Positions 41,192-42,960 of a DNA stretch of 42,960 nucleotides are shown here, one piece after another. Within the stretch, counting starts at the first letter, position 1; every line of letters begins with the position of its first letter. The DNA comes from MGBC131033 sp910585655 (GTDB lineage Bacteria > Bacillota > Clostridia > Lachnospirales > Lachnospiraceae): positions 1-42,960 of the forward strand of contig CATBCG010000053.1 in the NCBI GenBank assembly GCA_949502025.1, read 5' to 3'. The notes below the pieces were generated by a model. The model saw nothing but the letters and a program-made list of their open reading frames with translations, was not told the origin of the DNA and ran no database searches. The position numbers and the translations under genes are program-made.

Positions 41192-41686
41192 ATGGGAGAA
41201 CAGAAGGGTTCGGATTTGTTAGTCAAGCTGTATGAGGTAAAGGAAAACCGGGAACTGGAGGAACGGCTCTTGGAAGAAGGAATTCGGGTGAACCGGATTT
41301 TTCCGCCGAATTATGACATGCTGTTAGAGTACGTCAGCGGGCATTTTTCCAAAGGATGGGTGAGCGAGACAAAAGCGGCGTTAGCGAACCATCCGGCTTC
41401 CTGCTATGTGGCAATCCAAAAGGGGAAAATCATCGGCTTTGCCTGCTATAATGCAACGGCAAAGGATTATTTCGGTCCGACCGGAGTTTCGGAGGAATGT
41501 CGGGGAAAGGGAGTCGGTACTCTTTTGCTGCTCAAATGCCTTCTGGCATTAAAAGAAGAGGGTTACGGCTATGCGATTATCGGCTGGTCGGACGACGCGA
41601 CGCCGTTTTATAAGAAAATCGTCGGCGCAACCGAAATCCCGGATTCGATTCCGGGGCTGTATGGACAGATGGTAGAGATGCCATAA
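41192..41686 (+). CDS. GNAT-family N-acetyltransferase
   Basis: A 164-residue enzyme with a good acetyl-CoA loop, SEECRGKGVGTLLL (R/Q-x-x-G-x-G), preceded by FACYNATAKDYFGPTGV and followed by GYAIIGWSDDATPFYKKIVGA, the usual GNAT core. Acceptor unknown. AAAAGGAGG lies about 10 bp upstream. It is 16 bp from the YitT-type gene, so one transcript. Confidence 0.85.
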   Translation: MGEQKGSDLLVKLYEVKENRELEERLLEEGIRVNRIFPPNYDMLLEYVSGHFSKGWVSETKAALANHPASCYVAIQKGKIIGFACYNATAKDYFGPTGVSEECRGKGVGTLLLLKCLLALKEEGYGYAIIGWSDDATPFYKKIVGATEIPDSIPGLYGQMVEMP

Positions 41687-41702
41687 CAGGAGGGAAAGAG
41701 CG

Positions 41703-42575
41703 ATGAAAAAGGTGCTGATGCTGTCGTATGATATGTTAGCCGTACTCTTTGGCAATGCGCTGTATGCAGCGGGGGTGGTATTTTTTGTAGTTCCCGGCGG
41801 GCTGATTACCGGCGGAACCACAGGGATTTCTCTGTTTGTCAATCGGATGACCGGAATGAACATTTCTTTGTTCCTTTTGGTATTTAACGGATTGCTGTTT
41901 GTAGCCGGTCTTCTGGCGCTGGGGAAAAAATTTGCCCTCACAACGGCGCTTAGCACCTTTTTCTATCCTCTGGCTGTGGAAACGCTTGGTTGTTTGAAAG
42001 GAGAACGGCTGTTGACCGAGGATCCGCTGCTATGTACGATATTCGGCGGCCTTTGTATCGGTCTGGCGATTGGCATTGTGATACGAGCCGGAGCATCTAC
42101 AGGAGGAATGGATATTCCGCCCCTGATTTTAAACAAATATTTTAAACTGCCGGTTTCGACAATGATCTATCTGTTTGATATGATAATCCTGCTTCTACAG
42201 GCGGTCAGAAGCAGCGGGGAGGAGGTACTCTACGGGCTGCTGCTTGTGATCATCTATACGCTGGTACTAGACAAATGCCTGCTCTATGGTCAGAATAAAA
42301 TACAGATTAAAATTATCAGTGAAAAAAACGAAGAAATCAGGCAGGCAATCCTTCAGGATATCGATCGGGGCGTTACCCTGATGAAAGGGATAAAAGGCTA
42401 TAGCGGCGAACCGACAGATATGGTACTGACCGTCATTTCCAACCGGGAGCTGGCAAAAGTAGAACGCCTGGTACATGACATCGACGACAACGCCTTTGTG
42501 ATCGTCAACCAGGTCAGCGAGGTGAGCGGACGCGGCTTTACCAAAGCGAAAAAATATGAAAAGAGACGGAACTAA
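41703..42575 (+). CDS. YitT-family membrane protein
   Basis: A 290-residue protein: about five to six membrane segments (1-200; GVVFFVVPGGLITGGTTGISLFVNRMTG and IGIVIRAGASTGGMDIPPLIL are the family signatures) and a soluble C-terminal domain of the DUF2179 type (about 205-285; GVTLMKGIKGYSGEPTDMVLTVISNRELAKVERLVHDID), resembling small ligand-binding regulatory modules. Transport role not established for the family. The last codons (KRRN-stop) fall on sequence shared with the repeat junctions that follow, so the gene end is tied to the repeat array. Confidence 0.88.
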   Translation: MKKVLMLSYDMLAVLFGNALYAAGVVFFVVPGGLITGGTTGISLFVNRMTGMNISLFLLVFNGLLFVAGLLALGKKFALTTALSTFFYPLAVETLGCLKGERLLTEDPLLCTIFGGLCIGLAIGIVIRAGASTGGMDIPPLILNKYFKLPVSTMIYLFDMIILLLQAVRSSGEEVLYGLLLVIIYTLVLDKCLLYGQNKIQIKIISEKNEEIRQAILQDIDRGVTLMKGIKGYSGEPTDMVLTVISNRELAKVERLVHDIDDNAFVIVNQVSEVSGRGFTKAKKYEKRRN

Positions 42576-42580
42576 AAAAC

Positions 42581-42745
42581 AGTCTCGAAACGAAAGCAAG
42601 CCGAACGAAGTTCGGCTCGTGGGAGGAAATCGTGACGCATGTTTTTGCGGCAGGATTTCTCTCCCCTTTCAGGGAGTGAAGCTGGTCTTTGACCAGCTCG
42701 TAGTGCAGAGACGGAATAAATCCATCATAGATGGATTCCAAAAAC
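42581..42745 (+). repeat. Tandem structured repeat, copy 1 (165 bp)
   Basis: Starts AGTCTCGAAACG. Predicted pairings: outer stem GTCTC (42582-42586) with GAGAC (42708-42712); hairpin A GCCGAAC-GAA-GTTCGGC (42600-42616); hairpin B GGGAGGAAATC with GATTTCTCTCCC (42621-42665, one bulged T) enclosing CGCA/TGCG; hairpin C AGCTGGTC-TTT-GACCAGCT (42680-42698). CTCCC/GGGAG around 42661-42676 is an alternative to B. This copy has 18 extra bases including an 8-bp palindrome (42719-42737). The frames across it are not convincing proteins. Confidence 0.9.
42719..42737 (+). repeat. Palindrome unique to repeat copy 1
   Basis: AATCCATC-ATA-GATGGATT, an 8-bp stem with a 3-base loop, present only between copies 1 and 2 and missing at the 2-3 junction. 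Confidence 0.7.
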
Positions 42746-42892
42746 AGTCTCGAAACGAAAGCAAGTCGAACAAAGTTCGGCTCGTGGGAGGAAATCGTGA
42801 CGCATGTTTTTGCGGCAGGATTTCTCTCCCCTTTTCAGGGGGTGAAGCTGGTCTTTGACCAGCGCGTAGTGCAGAGACGGAACTCAAAAAAC
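42746..42892 (+). repeat. Tandem structured repeat, copy 2 (147 bp)
   Basis: Same unit as copy 1. In hairpin A a C-to-T change makes a G-T(U) wobble (GTCGAAC with GTTCGGC), keeping the pairing. The alternative stem in the pyrimidine tract changes from CTCCC/GGGAG to TCCCC/GGGGG, again keeping pairing. In hairpin C the last base pair is lost (GACCAGCG). Confidence 0.9.
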
Positions 42893-42960
42893 AGTCTCGG
42901 AACGGAAGCAAGCCGAACGAAGTTCGGCTCGTGGGAGGAAATCGTGACGCATGTTTTTGC
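42893..42960 (+). repeat. Tandem structured repeat, copy 3 (cut by window end)
   Basis: The first 68 bp of a third unit, with hairpin A and the rising arm of hairpin B; differs from copy 1 only at two bases in the first 20. The array continues past the window. Confidence 0.9.

Noticed and set aside
42556..42858. 100-codon open frame through the terminal repeats
   Set aside because: It simply reads through two repeat units and repeats itself; no ribosome binding site, and structure rather than coding is conserved.
42581..42960. CRISPR array
   Set aside because: Units are about 147-165 bp and nearly identical over their whole length; there are no short repeats with unique spacers and no cas genes.

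Overview
The window reads as chromosome of a low-to-moderate GC Firmicute, most likely a gut Clostridium-like member of the Lachnospiraceae. Grounds: strong Gram-positive ribosome binding sites and sigma-A promoters with 17-bp spacers, a tetrahydrofolate riboswitch on a folate ECF S component, an LytR-CpsA-Psr protein, AraC/large-lipoprotein sugar-binding modules, a separate MetH activation protein and a reverse-type rubrerythrin. The assignment is inference; no rRNA or tRNA gene was seen.

Layout. 1-5.8 kb: a metallo-beta-lactamase-fold hydrolase, then a heterodimeric ABC exporter divergent from a MerR-type regulator, with a MerR-style operator in a 19-bp spacer promoter. 5.9-7.2 kb: a folate transporter S component with an unusual internal membrane insert, behind a THF riboswitch. 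7.3-11.7 kb: a membrane AraC regulator divergent from an orphan solute-binding lipoprotein. 11.7-15.8 kb: a secreted thioredoxin-like/CAP/FN3 protein, a carbamate kinase and a YhfC-type membrane protein. 15.9-22.3 kb: an operon aroA-metF-(MetH activation)-metH-GNAT (aromatic and methionine/one-carbon metabolism). 22.5-23.8 kb: an LCP cell-wall ligase. 23.9-28.8 kb: manA, then a LytTR/GHKL two-component pair, a small AgrD-like signal-peptide gene, a translationally coupled secreted metzincin protease and a lipoprotein. No agrB is present.

28.8-32.6 kb is an accessory, decaying stretch: a broken IS110-family element, two unrecognised exported proteins, and a truncated second copy of the lipoprotein gene with its hairpin. 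32.7-34.0 kb holds a nucleotidyltransferase-like gene overlapping a CD3324-family regulator. 34.4-36.1 kb is a second orphan solute-binding lipoprotein, paralogous to the first. 36.2-37.2 kb is a perR-rubrerythrin peroxide-defence operon with a near-palindromic Per-box-like site. 37.4-41.0 kb carries an MFS sugar-type transporter, a glycerophosphodiesterase and a membrane diguanylate cyclase. 41.2-42.6 kb holds a GNAT and a YitT-family protein. The window ends inside an array of about 147-165 bp tandem repeats whose units fold into several hairpins.

The most unusual items are the AgrD-like peptide/metzincin module without AgrB, the terminal structured repeat array that begins at the stop codon of the YitT gene, and the enlarged FolT under THF riboswitch control.
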